Position numbers and translations under genes: made by a program. Shown one piece after another: positions 6,570-13,319 of a stretch of 21,548 nt of DNA. The notes under the pieces are model-generated. The model was not told the origin of the DNA. It made no database searches and worked only from the letters and a program-made list of their open reading frames with translations. The stretch lies in NCBI GenBank assembly GCA_044372405.1, contig JBILRW010000022.1, positions 1 through 21,548 of the forward strand, in the 5' to 3' direction. The DNA comes from CANGYM01 sp044372405. Its GTDB lineage: Bacteria > Pseudomonadota > Alphaproteobacteria > JAJTHO01 > CANGYM01. Position 1 is the first letter of the stretch; each line of letters starts with the position of its first letter.

Positions 6570-8202
6570 CCACCCCCACCGCCACTTCCCCCGCGCCCAC
6601 ACGCTCGGACAGTTGCGCCACGGTGACACTCAAAACATCGCTGGCAATAACGCCATCGGCCAGCTGCGCCGCCGGGGTATAGGTATAGCTGGGGCTGCTG
6701 ACCGTTTCCTGACGCAGGACCGTCCCGTTTTTGGACAGGGTCAGGGTATAGGCCTCCCGCGCCTCCGACAGGGGCATATCCACCCCGTCTTGCCACGGCA
6801 AGTAGGCCCGGGACCGGCGAATCCACGAAAACACCCGATCCCCCGTGGTTAAGCGAACGGTGCTGAGGTGAACAGGGGACAGAGGCCGCAGGTTTTTGGC
6901 CTGTAACGTAAAAGAACTGGCCGCAACCCTACTTTCCGCCGTGTTGGCACTGACGGCCTTGACCCATAACGGCCGCCCGACTGAGGAACCGCTTAAGGGT
7001 TGAGGCCGCGCCGCCACGCCGTCCAGCAGCACGAAACGCTCACCCAGGCTATGGGTGGTCATAGCCTTTTCCGTGCCCCGACGGCCCCGCAGCAAATGGG
7101 AAAGTTGATAGGTTTGAAGCCCCACCAACGTGGCCACGCCAAATTGCACAATTTCATCCCCCAAAACGCCCGCATTGGCGCCCTTTAACAGGTCCGCGTC
7201 TGTGGCTGATGTTAACGTGCCCTCATTCAATAGGACCGTCACCACGCTGGCATCATCCCAAAACGCTGTGGGCGCATCGGGGCGGGGCAGGGTGCTTACG
7301 ATCCCTGTATAGGCGGTGCTGCTCACCTGATCCACCGGCGTAAAGGTCACATTATCGCCCGATTCATACAAAAACGCCCCGCGCCAGCCGTTATCCAGGG
7401 GCGTTCGGGCCAGCGCTGTGAAATACAGCGGGTTTTGGGTGCTTCCATCATCAAACGGCCCATCCAAAACCTGCAGGAAAGAGGGCAGGGCAGGGGAGGG
7501 CAGCTGCGTTTTATTCCAGCTGGCCCCGGGCGCCGTTTGTTGATAGGTTTCGGGGTCAACACTCACCCCCTCCAGCCGCACAAAGCCCTGTTGAAAAAAC
7601 GTGCGGGTGATGCGCATTAACCAGGTTTGATCGGGCAGGACCAAACTCACCAAATCCCCGGGTTCAATGACTTGATATTTAGGCAGCACCGTTAAGACAA
7701 AGCGAAACCGCTCTTGCCACGTGGTGTCCAGCAAAACATCGGCCCGCTCTTTGGCCTGATCGGCGGAGAGACTCAGCACTGCCTGCAACGTGCTGGAGGT
7801 GCTGCTGTCCTGAATTTGATACAGCGCACTTTGCGCCGCCGGCAGGTGATCGCTGTCTTTGTCATAATAAAGGACATTCACCTGCTGGGGCAATTGTTCA
7901 CCCGGTATACGGGTGATTTTCAAATCCCGCTGGCCGCCGCCGCCCTGTTTGGTCAAAATATCCTTTTCGGTTAACGTCACAATGGACCTTGGCCCCCGGG
8001 GCGAAAACACCAACGTGCGGTCATGCTCCACCGCATCAAACTGATACAGGGTTTGTAAATGATCCAGCACGGTGCGCAAACTCTGGCGCTGGCTCAGCAC
8101 CACGCCCCCGATACGGTCCTGCAGGGCCGAAACATCCACACCATCGGCGGGAATCCCGGCGCGACGAAACAAATCAAGCATTAAACTGGGTAAATCAGAC
8201 AT
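6565..8202 (-). CDS. Phage/GTA tail-tip (baseplate) protein, short form
   Basis: The 545-residue protein opens with PSLMLDLFRRAGIPADGVDV and then RIGGVVLSQRQSLRTVLDHL and FDAVEHDRTLVFSPRG. This arrangement matches the putative phage-tail domain found in the middle of the large GTA baseplate protein (gp15 of Rhodobacter GTA). Later blocks such as EPGDLVSLVLPDQTWLMRIT, GVSVDPETYQ and LLRGRRGTEKAMTTH match the C-terminal half of that protein. The large N-terminal glycoside-hydrolase-like TIM barrel of gp15 is absent: the ORF starts at ATG 8202 behind a good AGGAG (8-base spacing). The gene is therefore either a natural short form or a domesticated remnant given its own start. No capsid, portal or terminase gene is adjacent. 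It would act in the tail tip during adsorption or DNA delivery, if functional. Stop codon and heptamer array overlap. Confidence 0.78.
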   Translation of the reverse strand: MSDLPSLMLDLFRRAGIPADGVDVSALQDRIGGVVLSQRQSLRTVLDHLQTLYQFDAVEHDRTLVFSPRGPRSIVTLTEKDILTKQGGGGQRDLKITRIPGEQLPQQVNVLYYDKDSDHLPAAQSALYQIQDSSTSSTLQAVLSLSADQAKERADVLLDTTWQERFRFVLTVLPKYQVIEPGDLVSLVLPDQTWLMRITRTFFQQGFVRLEGVSVDPETYQQTAPGASWNKTQLPSPALPSFLQVLDGPFDDGSTQNPLYFTALARTPLDNGWRGAFLYESGDNVTFTPVDQVSSTAYTGIVSTLPRPDAPTAFWDDASVVTVLLNEGTLTSATDADLLKGANAGVLGDEIVQFGVATLVGLQTYQLSHLLRGRRGTEKAMTTHSLGERFVLLDGVAARPQPLSGSSVGRPLWVKAVSANTAESRVAASSFTLQAKNLRPLSPVHLSTVRLTTGDRVFSWIRRSRAYLPWQDGVDMPLSEAREAYTLTLSKNGTVLRQETVSSPSYTYTPAAQLADGVIASDVLSVTVAQLSERVGAGEVAVGVG

Positions 8203-8259
8203 AGAGGAATCTCCTGAAAAATGAAAAAAAACAATATTCTTTTGGGAAAAAAGGCGTCC

Positions 8260-8282
8260 AAAACTATTTTTGAAATAGTTTT
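8260..8282. promoter_or_regulatory. AT-rich perfect inverted repeat upstream of the tail gene
   Basis: aaaactattt and aaatagtttt form perfect 10-bp arms around a 3-base loop. It lies 58 bp before the tail-gene ATG, downstream of the CtrA-type box on that strand. It could be a protein site or a weak leader hairpin; it lacks the GC-rich stem expected of a terminator. Confidence 0.4.
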
Positions 8283-8298
8283 AAAAAACATTTTTTAT

Positions 8299-8314
8299 TT
8301 AACCATTTGTTAAC
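8299..8314. promoter_or_regulatory. CtrA-type box TTAA-N7-TTAAC
   Basis: TTAACCATTTGTTAAC matches the full CtrA consensus TTAA-N7-TTAAC of Alphaproteobacteria, and the half-site TTAACCATTTG is repeated directly (8299-8309 and 8310-8320). It is about 97 bp upstream of the tail-protein ATG and about 215 bp upstream of the TadE-like ATG, between the two divergent genes. CtrA controls pili, flagella and GTA expression in studied Alphaproteobacteria. Occupancy here is inference; the AT-rich setting makes chance matches more likely. Confidence 0.55.
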
Positions 8315-8329
8315 CATTTGTTTGTGATA

Positions 8330-8485
8330 ATGGACATTGGTATGCAAGGCATGGAAACTTACGGAAGGGGTATGGTTATGAAATTGATTTATTTCCCAGA
8401 ATGTGAGTGTAAAGTGCGCGCGCAGCAGAACTCTTACTCAGCCTTCTACCTGATTTCAGGGGTCTGTAGTCACGCTAAACCCTGA
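8330..8485 (+). CDS. Possible small ORF, 51 residues, unknown
   Basis: The frame has several in-phase ATGs (8330, 8342, 8351, 8372, 8378) and ends at TGA 8483-8485. The ATG at 8378 is preceded by AAGGGG about 7 bases away, giving a 35-residue product starting MKLIYFPECECKV with three Cys. It lies 43 bp upstream of the TadE-like gene in the same direction. No similarity is recognised; it may be a leader peptide or chance. Confidence 0.2.
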   Translation: MDIGMQGMETYGRGMVMKLIYFPECECKVRAQQNSYSAFYLISGVCSHAKP

Positions 8486-8528
8486 TCATACTGTATGAAA
8501 TCCACCAACCAACACGCGAGGTCCTTAT

Positions 8529-9806
8529 ATGACATTCTCCTTAAAACCTAACCCTTCAGATGCGCCCCCCCCCCCCTCTAGGGGCCGATGTACCCGGGTA
8601 TTAAAAACATTTTGCCGTCAAACCCGTGGCTTTGGGTTGATTGAGATGGTGATCACGTTGCCGATATTCCTGATGATCATGTTTGCGGTTATGGAATTTG
8701 GCAATCTGTTTTTATCCAAAAATCAGGTTAATAGCGTGGCCCAAGCCGTAGCGAATTACCTGGAATCTAAGCCATCCGCCACGAATAATGAACTGGCTGA
8801 GTTCGCAAAAAATTTGGGACTGGGAATTTTAAAAAACACTGGGCCTGGTGAAGACAATGAAATCAGCCAAAAATTAAAAATTAAATCAAGCAAAACCATG
8901 TTTACGGCAACCCAGTTTGATGGGTTATGCTCCGGTGCTGCCATCAAAGACTGGTCAAACCCCTGGGCGGATGATCCGGTGCCCGGAAACAGAACAAATC
9001 CGTATTATATCCACGTTTGCTTCAACTACACGTATCCGTCGTTGACCCCATTAGCCAACCTAATCGGTACAGTTGCCGACAAAATCCTGAATGGTAGGGC
9101 GTTGGCGTATATTTCCAAAGGCGATCCAAATAACAATCAAACGTGTGCTGCTGGTAATGTTCCGTTTTGGACTGGCCAGTACTCAGTGTGCAATGGCAGC
9201 TATGGCCAGTTAACGGAGGGCAATTCACAGAATATTACGTATCTACAATATCAGAATAGCTGTCCCTCTTGGAATGGATACTACACAGGCTCCCTGACGG
9301 TGACTTGCACAAATGGTCAGATCGTTCAATCTAACCCCGTCTGTACATGGGTGGAACAGGGGTGTGACGTCGATCCTGATCCTGATCCTAATCCTGATCC
9401 TAATCCTCATGAAGGCTGTGGTATAGTTGATGGTGCAAACCGTATCCACAGTGCTACATGGTCTATCCCGTGTACGTCACCAAAAACAGGTGAGATTACC
9501 AAACAATGTCTTGACGGGTCAGTGAGTCAAGTGTCTTCAACCTGTGTGGACCCATTTTGTATATGTCAGAGATGCTGGAATATAACAACTGAGGGTATCC
9601 CGGGTTATACAACCCTATGTCCGACGGTGGATAAGGGCCCACAACCGACCCAGAGCTCGTGTACGAGTGCTTGTAATGCCGATCCAATGTTTACGGACCT
9701 CAAAAAGAACTCATACTCGGGTGGTGAGCAGAGAGATGTCCTTCAGTGCTATTGGGGAGGATATCAGAATGGAACAGTTGCATCTTGCCTCCAGTACAAA
9801 TACTAA
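8529..9806 (+). CDS. TadE-like pseudopilin with long Cys-rich C-terminal extension
   Basis: The N-terminal block RGFGLIEMVITLPIFLMIMFAVMEFGNLF (residues 33-61) combines a G-F-x3-E prepilin-peptidase-like site with the TadE hydrophobic helix ending in EFGN. TadE proteins are minor pseudopilins of Flp/Tad pili that are processed and held in the inner membrane or pilus base. At 425 residues it is much longer than simple TadE. The rest is secreted-type sequence with many Cys and two similar modules: SCPSWNGYYTGSLTVTC with CTNGQ, and CGIVDGANRIHSATW with CLDGSVSQ. They are joined by an Asp-Pro/Asn-Pro hinge at 282-294. A C12 tract lies in codons 13-16. No other tad genes are in the window. A strong terminator follows, so the gene appears monocistronic. 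The Cys-rich part is unidentified and may bind surfaces. Confidence 0.7.
   Translation: MTFSLKPNPSDAPPPPSRGRCTRVLKTFCRQTRGFGLIEMVITLPIFLMIMFAVMEFGNLFLSKNQVNSVAQAVANYLESKPSATNNELAEFAKNLGLGILKNTGPGEDNEISQKLKIKSSKTMFTATQFDGLCSGAAIKDWSNPWADDPVPGNRTNPYYIHVCFNYTYPSLTPLANLIGTVADKILNGRALAYISKGDPNNNQTCAAGNVPFWTGQYSVCNGSYGQLTEGNSQNITYLQYQNSCPSWNGYYTGSLTVTCTNGQIVQSNPVCTWVEQGCDVDPDPDPNPDPNPHEGCGIVDGANRIHSATWSIPCTSPKTGEITKQCLDGSVSQVSSTCVDPFCICQRCWNITTEGIPGYTTLCPTVDKGPQPTQSSCTSACNADPMFTDLKKNSYSGGEQRDVLQCYWGGYQNGTVASCLQYKY
8565..8576 (+). repeat. C12 homopolymer in 5' coding region of the TadE-like gene
   Basis: Twelve consecutive C encode Pro13-Pro16. With 13 C the next codons read CTC TAG, and with 11 C the frame reaches TAA about 11 codons past the tract (at tattaa). 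Slippage in either direction therefore abolishes the product. The tract is the longest C run noticed in the window. Confidence 0.95.
9372..9407 (+). repeat. 6-bp tandem repeat (gatcct/aatcct) encoding a DP/NP hinge
   Basis: Six units read gatcct x3, aatcct, gatcct, aatcct and encode alternating Asp-Pro and Asn-Pro pairs between the two Cys modules of the TadE-like protein. Unit changes would alter hinge length in frame. Confidence 0.9.
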
Positions 9807-9825
9807 GAACAACCAAAACACAACC

Positions 9826-9863
9826 CCAGAGGGAAACCCCGCGTTTCCCTCTGGATTTTTTTT
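9826..9863 (+). terminator. Rho-independent terminator after the TadE-like gene
   Basis: A 12-bp perfect stem (ccagagggaaac / gtttccctctgg) with loop cccgc is followed by a T8 tract (9856-9863). It starts 20 bp after the TadE-like stop codon and should end that transcript. Confidence 0.92.
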
Positions 9864-9876
9864 GGCAAGTTTTAAA

Positions 9877-9963
9877 GTCATTGCGAACGCAGTGAAGCAA
9901 TCCAGAAATGCCTACACCGGAAAGACTGGATTGCCACGCCTCCTACGGAGGCTCGCAAAGACG
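9877..9963. repeat. REP-like palindromic repeat (copy 2)
   Basis: gtcattgcgaacgcagtgaa then gcaatccag (left) and ctggattgcc ... ctcgcaaagacg (right) repeat the layout of 1579-1667 with diverged arms. The right arm contains its own cctcctacggagg hairpin. It directly follows the terminator. Confidence 0.72.
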
Positions 9964-10063
9964 AAAAAGGGTGGGCTTTTAGGGTTGCCCCCACTCCCTA
10001 AAAATGAATCCCGCACTCATCTTTATCACTATCCCCCCACCGGCCGGCGCGGAATCCACCTGG

Positions 10064-10085
10064 ATGCTGCGACTACGCGCAGCAT
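10064..10085. repeat. Short REP-like hairpin
   Basis: atgctgcg and cgcagcat form perfect 8-bp arms around a 6-base loop, flanked by cacctgg and gacggg in the style of the other intergenic repeats. It may be a fragment of a further repeat class in this gene-free stretch (9807-10543). Confidence 0.45.
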
Positions 10086-10142
10086 GACGGGAAAATCGGC
10101 ATTTTTACCAGGGGCTGTCAATTATTATTGCGTTATGGTGTA

Positions 10143-10391
10143 ATACCAATTCACTTTCAAAAATATACGAATCTCGTCGTCATCCCGGACCAGCGAACGC
10201 AGTGAGCGCCGAGCCGGGATCCAGCACATATGCCAAAACGCGAAGCGTTTTATTCTTTGTTTTTTAAAGAATATAAAGGCAAAAGGCTGTGCCTTTTGAC
10301 AGTTGCGCTGGATACCGGATCTGCGTTCGCGTTGCTCACTTTGTCCGGCATGACGGAGTCTATTGGCTTTTTTTTGAAAGTGAATTGGTAT
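10143..10391. repeat. 249-bp nested inverted-repeat element (copy A)
   Basis: The outer 21-bp perfect inverted repeats (10143-10163 and 10371-10391, beginning ataccaattcac) enclose a core at about 10177-10356. The core has hairpins at both ends (cgtcatcccgg/ccgggat and ataccgg/ccggcat) and two internal stems (aaaacgc gaa gcgttttt-like, and caaaaggc tgt gccttttg). No ORF of note or transposase is encoded. The core recurs in opposite orientation at 20580-20760, where the outer arms are missing. This looks like a MITE/REP composite. Nothing further is recognised between its end and the YceI gene at 10544. Confidence 0.85.
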
Positions 10392-10543
10392 AAGAGCAAC
10401 TTGATAATGTCCTCCTTAGCAAATTAGAAATGTCCGCTTTAGGCTTTTGTTTTTTAGCAAAACAGGAGCTTGGAGATGGGGGAGGGGAACCCTTTGAAAC
10501 CCCCAAAGATCTCTTTGCCTCTTGGGATCAGAAATAACTGGCC

Positions 10544-11125
10544 CTACTCCCTTACAAACTCCGACTCAATATGCAGGCGCACCTCTTCCCCGATAAAGGG
10601 AACGCTGTTGATCATACCAAAATCAGATCGGTTAATGACCGCATCGGCGGAAAAGCCGGCAACGTAGGCCTTGGTGATGGGATGAACGCCACTTTTGTTA
10701 AAGGTGACGGTTAAGGTGACAAACTTTTCTTTCCCCAGCATGGTCATCCAGCCGCTGACCTCGGCTTTGTTTTTGTTATCCTCTTGCTGCTTAATCTGGG
10801 TGCTGCGAAAGGTAATGGTGGGATAGGCCGCGCTGTTAAACCAGGATTTTCCCTGCAAAACCTTGTTCAGGGCCTGGCTGTCTGTATCAATCCCCTGGGG
10901 GCGCAGTGTCACCTGAACGCTGCTTTTTTCGGGAAACGCTTCATCCAACAGCAGCGTCCCCTCATAATCCGTAAAACGACCGATCTTGTCCGAAAACCCC
11001 AGATGATTCACAAAAAACAAAATGGTGGTGTGGTCTTTATCAAAACGATACCGCTCCGCCCCCGCATGGGCCAAAGGGGCCGTCAAGAAAAACAGGAAAA
11101 AAAACGATAGAAAAAAACGGCGCAT
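10544..11125 (-). CDS. YceI-family periplasmic lipid-binding protein
   Basis: The 193-residue protein starts with a clear signal peptide (MRRFFLSFFFLFFLTAPLAHA, cleavage after AHA). The mature part opens YRFDKDHTTILFFVNHLGFSDKIGRF, the standard first strands of the YceI beta-barrel (D-x-x-H-T-x-I-x-F, H-x-G-x-S). It continues with GTLLLDEAFPEKSSVQVTL, TFRSTQI, GWMTMLGKEKFVTLTV and the closing DFGMINSVPFIGEEVRLHIE. YceI proteins bind polyisoprenoid or fatty-acyl chains in the periplasm; their physiological role is usually unclear. AAGGGGA precedes the ATG. It is the last of three minus-strand genes separated by 85 and 100 bp, possibly one transcript. Confidence 0.93.
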   Translation of the reverse strand: MRRFFLSFFFLFFLTAPLAHAGAERYRFDKDHTTILFFVNHLGFSDKIGRFTDYEGTLLLDEAFPEKSSVQVTLRPQGIDTDSQALNKVLQGKSWFNSAAYPTITFRSTQIKQQEDNKNKAEVSGWMTMLGKEKFVTLTVTFNKSGVHPITKAYVAGFSADAVINRSDFGMINSVPFIGEEVRLHIESEFVRE

Positions 11126-11210
11126 GGGGATCCCCTTGAAAATAACTCAAAGACCGTCCCCAAACGATACGCCGGCTGACATCCGAAAGCCAGACAATGA
11201 ACCCGACCGT

Positions 11211-11531
11211 TTAATCATCCACCTGATCATAATAACGGGATTTGGCCAGGGATCCCGGGGGGGTGCCTGTTAAATAGGCCTGGTTCTGATTCTGGGGCTG
11301 GGCCTGCTGGCCTTGTAAAATCGCCTGTAAACGAACCAATTCCGCCCGCAGCTTGACGTTTTCCTGTTGAACCAGTGACACCTGCTGATCAATGGTGGCG
11401 CGGCAAACTTGATCTTGATAGCTGATCCCGTCGTTAAACCCCTGCTGATACCACTGATTCATGGCCGCATGGGCAGAGGGAGCGAACAATAAACCAAGAC
11501 TCAACACCAAAACGCTAAAACGAATACGCAC
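11211..11531 (-). CDS. Small exported coiled-coil protein, unknown function
   Basis: The frame is open from 11879, but the upstream part overlaps the neighbouring gene and lacks protein-like character. I place the start at GTG 11531, which gives a 106-residue protein with a classical signal peptide (VRIRFSVLVLSLGLLFAPSAHA, cleavage after AHA). Mature features are a short N-terminal QWYQQGFNDGISYQDQVC, one Cys, then a heptad-patterned coiled coil (SLVQQENVKLRAELVRLQAI, about residues 49-68). A Gln/Asn-rich tail of low complexity follows. The coiled coil suggests trimerisation or a periplasmic spacer resembling the N-terminal part of CpoB/YbgF, but no TPR is present and I do not assign it. An AGG sits about 9 bases before the GTG. 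It lies between the YceI and membrane-protein genes on the same strand. Confidence 0.6.
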   Translation of the reverse strand: MRIRFSVLVLSLGLLFAPSAHAAMNQWYQQGFNDGISYQDQVCRATIDQQVSLVQQENVKLRAELVRLQAILQGQQAQPQNQNQAYLTGTPPGSLAKSRYYDQVDD

Positions 11532-11631
11532 AGGGAAATACCTACTTATTTTGTGTGGTTTCGTTGTAACCAAAGATAAACCCAATGTCAAGGGGGGCCG
11601 AGAAGTTTTTTTTGCGATGCACAAAAGGTTA

Positions 11632-12429
11632 TTATCCTCGTCCTTGATTTTGACAAGCCTTTGAAATCGTCCTTTCCGTAAGTTGCTGCAAACCAGAAAA
11701 GCCACCCTCTGCATAAACATCATTAGCCTTTGATACATCAATTCTAAGAATTTCATAAGCGCCGATGGAAAGTTTTTGAACTTCTGGATCCGTACTACGA
11801 GACCCCCCTTTTTTTTGTAAACCCGGCAGTTGTTCGGCGGTGTATTTAGCCATTGCACAAATTCTGTCATTTTGCGCATTGATCTGGGCTTTTTGGGTAT
11901 TCATTTTTTGCGTGAAAAACGCTGTCGTGGCCGCTATAGCTAATATTGCCGTTGCCGTTGCCACCATAGCCGCTGGTAACACTGCCACCCCTCGAGAGAA
12001 AAAAGATTTTTTTTCTTTTACAGGCTCAGTGGCTTTTGATTCTTTTATGTATTGCAAATCTGCCACAGGTTGTTGCAGATTTTCTTGCATCCCTTGTAAT
12101 GGCTGGGTGTTATTCTCAAGCGATGCTGCTTCTGCTGTTACTGTTTGACTCTTCTGTACTTGTTTAAGAAGAGCGGGGTATTGACTAATCTCATTCATCA
12201 AGATCTCCATATCCTTGTGTTCGATTGATGAATTTGCTAACTTTTCGAAAGCGAGGTTGATATACTCTTCGGGATCGTTTCGTAATTTGTTTATATTAAG
12301 TTCAGTATGGGATATAGTAAGTATCCCCAAAATCTTATCTTCCATACGTTCGAGGTAATCTTGGGCCCTTTTGTTTTTCCAATCAGGATCTGTTTTGCCA
12401 CCAAATCTTCTTAAGAAATTCATTATCAT
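11632..12429 (-). CDS. Single-pass membrane protein, unknown function
   Basis: The 265-residue protein is not recognised. Residues 1-90 are charged and helical (LERMEDKILGILTISHTELN), followed by a Gln-rich linker (about 95-140). A transmembrane helix at about 147-172 (GVAVLPAAMVATATAILAIA) is preceded by KEKKSFFSR, which favours a cytoplasmic N terminus. A C-terminal domain of about 90 residues contains two Cys (ICAMAKY near 191, KACQNQGRG at the end). The start is well supported by GAGGAG 8 bases upstream of ATG 12429. A CRP-type palindrome lies about 83-98 bp upstream, with a weak TAGGGT at the spacing of a class II activated -10. Base composition is more AT-rich than its neighbours, which may mark it as acquired. 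Confidence 0.7.
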   Translation of the reverse strand: MIMNFLRRFGGKTDPDWKNKRAQDYLERMEDKILGILTISHTELNINKLRNDPEEYINLAFEKLANSSIEHKDMEILMNEISQYPALLKQVQKSQTVTAEAASLENNTQPLQGMQENLQQPVADLQYIKESKATEPVKEKKSFFSRGVAVLPAAMVATATAILAIAATTAFFTQKMNTQKAQINAQNDRICAMAKYTAEQLPGLQKKGGSRSTDPEVQKLSIGAYEILRIDVSKANDVYAEGGFSGLQQLTERTISKACQNQGRG

Positions 12430-12511
12430 AGCGCTTACTCCTCAAATTTTTAAAAACGATTCAGATCCGACGATCCTGGGGACAACCCTACCCCATCTCG
12501 CCCCCCTTTTC

Positions 12512-12527
12512 TGTGACAAATGTCACA
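12512..12527. promoter_or_regulatory. Second CRP/FNR-superfamily operator
   Basis: TGTGACAAATGTCACA is a perfect palindrome with the same TGTGAC/GTCACA arms as the site at 4872-4887. It lies upstream of the minus-strand membrane-protein gene (start 12429), just past the lysozyme stop. No T tract follows the stem on the minus strand, so termination is not favoured. Confidence 0.7.
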
Positions 12528-12543
12528 AATGAAAAAAAATTTT

Positions 12544-12987
12544 TTACCCCCGGTACAGCGCCATCTCCGCCAAACGGCGACGACGCAGCCCGGCGGAGGG
12601 CTTGCCGTTCACATACACCCATTTCAAAAATTCCTGGGCGGCGCCGGTATGATCCCCCGCCAGGACCCGTTGCCGCAAGGTTGAATGTTTTAAACGCCCC
12701 GCCCCCAGGTTAAAGGCAAAGGACACCAGCGCATCCCACTGCCCCTGGGTCAGGGTTTGGGGGAGGAGCGGCCGAATCTGCCTCTCAATTCTGGCAATAT
12801 CCTGATGCAAAAGCGTTTCTGCCGCCGCCACCGAAATCCCCCGCGCCAGGCGGGGGACCTCATGGGGGGACACGCGGTGGCCATAACCTATGGTCTCCCA
12901 CCCCGCAGGACATCGGTATAGGGTGGGGGAGAAGCCCTCGAACGCCTGAATCAAGGCGACACCTGCGGGGCTGAGGGTCCGTGTCAT
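12544..12987 (-). CDS. GH24 phage-type lysozyme (endolysin)
   Basis: Cleaves the N-acetylmuramic acid to N-acetylglucosamine bond of peptidoglycan. The 147-residue length is typical of T4-like GH24 endolysins. The catalytic Glu is E17 (IQAFEGF), followed by C26 and T32 in YRCPAGWETIGYGH. The spacing +9/+15 matches T4 E11-D20-T26, with Cys replacing Asp as in many related endolysins. Further family motifs are QGQWDALVSFAFNLGAG and KWVYVNGKPSAGLRRRRLAE. I use ATG 12987 because it overlaps the stop of the upstream holin-like gene as ATGA; the longer frame from 13146 has a non-protein-like extension. No signal peptide is visible, so export would need the holin-like protein. It may serve prophage, GTA release or a domesticated role. 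Confidence 0.92.
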   Translation of the reverse strand: MTRTLSPAGVALIQAFEGFSPTLYRCPAGWETIGYGHRVSPHEVPRLARGISVAAAETLLHQDIARIERQIRPLLPQTLTQGQWDALVSFAFNLGAGRLKHSTLRQRVLAGDHTGAAQEFLKWVYVNGKPSAGLRRRRLAEMALYRG

Positions 12988-13187
12988 GACGGACTCACTG
13001 TTTTGGCTTTGGCCCGACTGACGGCATAGGCGGCGCTGCTCACCCCACCCGCCAGCAATGCCGCCACCTGAGCATATGGATGCAGCGGGGCAAAGGGTTG
13101 TAGCGTGGCCGCCAAACTCCCCGTCACCATCGCCACCGTCACCCAAAATTCACTGGTTTTCACGCCTGGTTTTAAAATGCTACTCAT
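12984..13187 (-). CDS. Small holin-like membrane protein
   Basis: The 67-residue protein starts at ATG 13187, behind AAGGAC at 7 bases. It has a short KTSEFWVTVAMVTGSLAATL helix, a loop (QPFAPLHPYAQ), a second hydrophobic stretch VAALLAGGVSSAAYAV and a short basic/Ser tail. Two predicted membrane segments, tiny size and ATGA overlap with the GH24 gene fit a holin, which would release the endolysin across the inner membrane. The KTSEFW opening resembles unnamed proteins found beside phage lysozymes in Alphaproteobacteria, from memory. Without a homology search the holin role stays inferred. Confidence 0.68.
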   Translation of the reverse strand: MSSILKPGVKTSEFWVTVAMVTGSLAATLQPFAPLHPYAQVAALLAGGVSSAAYAVSRAKAKTVSPS

Positions 13188-13225
13188 AACTATAGTCCTT
13201 TCGTTGTTGATTTTAAAAAAAATTA

Positions 13226-13261
13226 TCAGTCCTCTGTCTTTCTGTCCTCGGTCCTCGGTCT
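13226..13261. repeat. Short heptamer repeat, second sequence family (tcNgtcc)
   Basis: Five units read tcagtcc, tctgtct, (t), tctgtcc, tcggtcc, tcggtct. On the minus strand they read as GGACNGA-type units. They lie in the divergent gap between the holin-like gene and the chemoreceptor-like gene, so unlike the TRACAGG arrays they are not at a stop codon. Confidence 0.7.
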
Positions 13262-13319
13262 TCCGCCTTGCCATCAACGCCAAACGTGTATATGGTGGCA
13301 AAAAAGGTGATAGGGGCCC

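Noticed and set aside
9667..10143. 158-codon plus-strand frame running from the TadE-like 3' end through the repeats
   Set aside because: It is out of frame with the TadE-like gene and continues through a terminator and REP-like palindromes; the translation is repeat-derived.
10395..10470. Repeated aatgtcc (two copies about 24 bp apart) as a possible insertion-sequence end
   Set aside because: Only 7 bp match, with no partner end and no transposase fragment in the window.
11532..11879. N-terminal extension of the small coiled-coil protein (frame open to 11879)
   Set aside because: It overlaps the 11632-12429 gene out of frame and would bury a clear signal peptide in mid-protein; GTG 11531 fits better.
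12988..13146. Extended start of the GH24 lysozyme at 13146
   Set aside because: The extension is Gly-rich sequence antiparallel to nothing known and lies over the holin-like gene; the ATGA overlap at 12987 is a typical coupled start.
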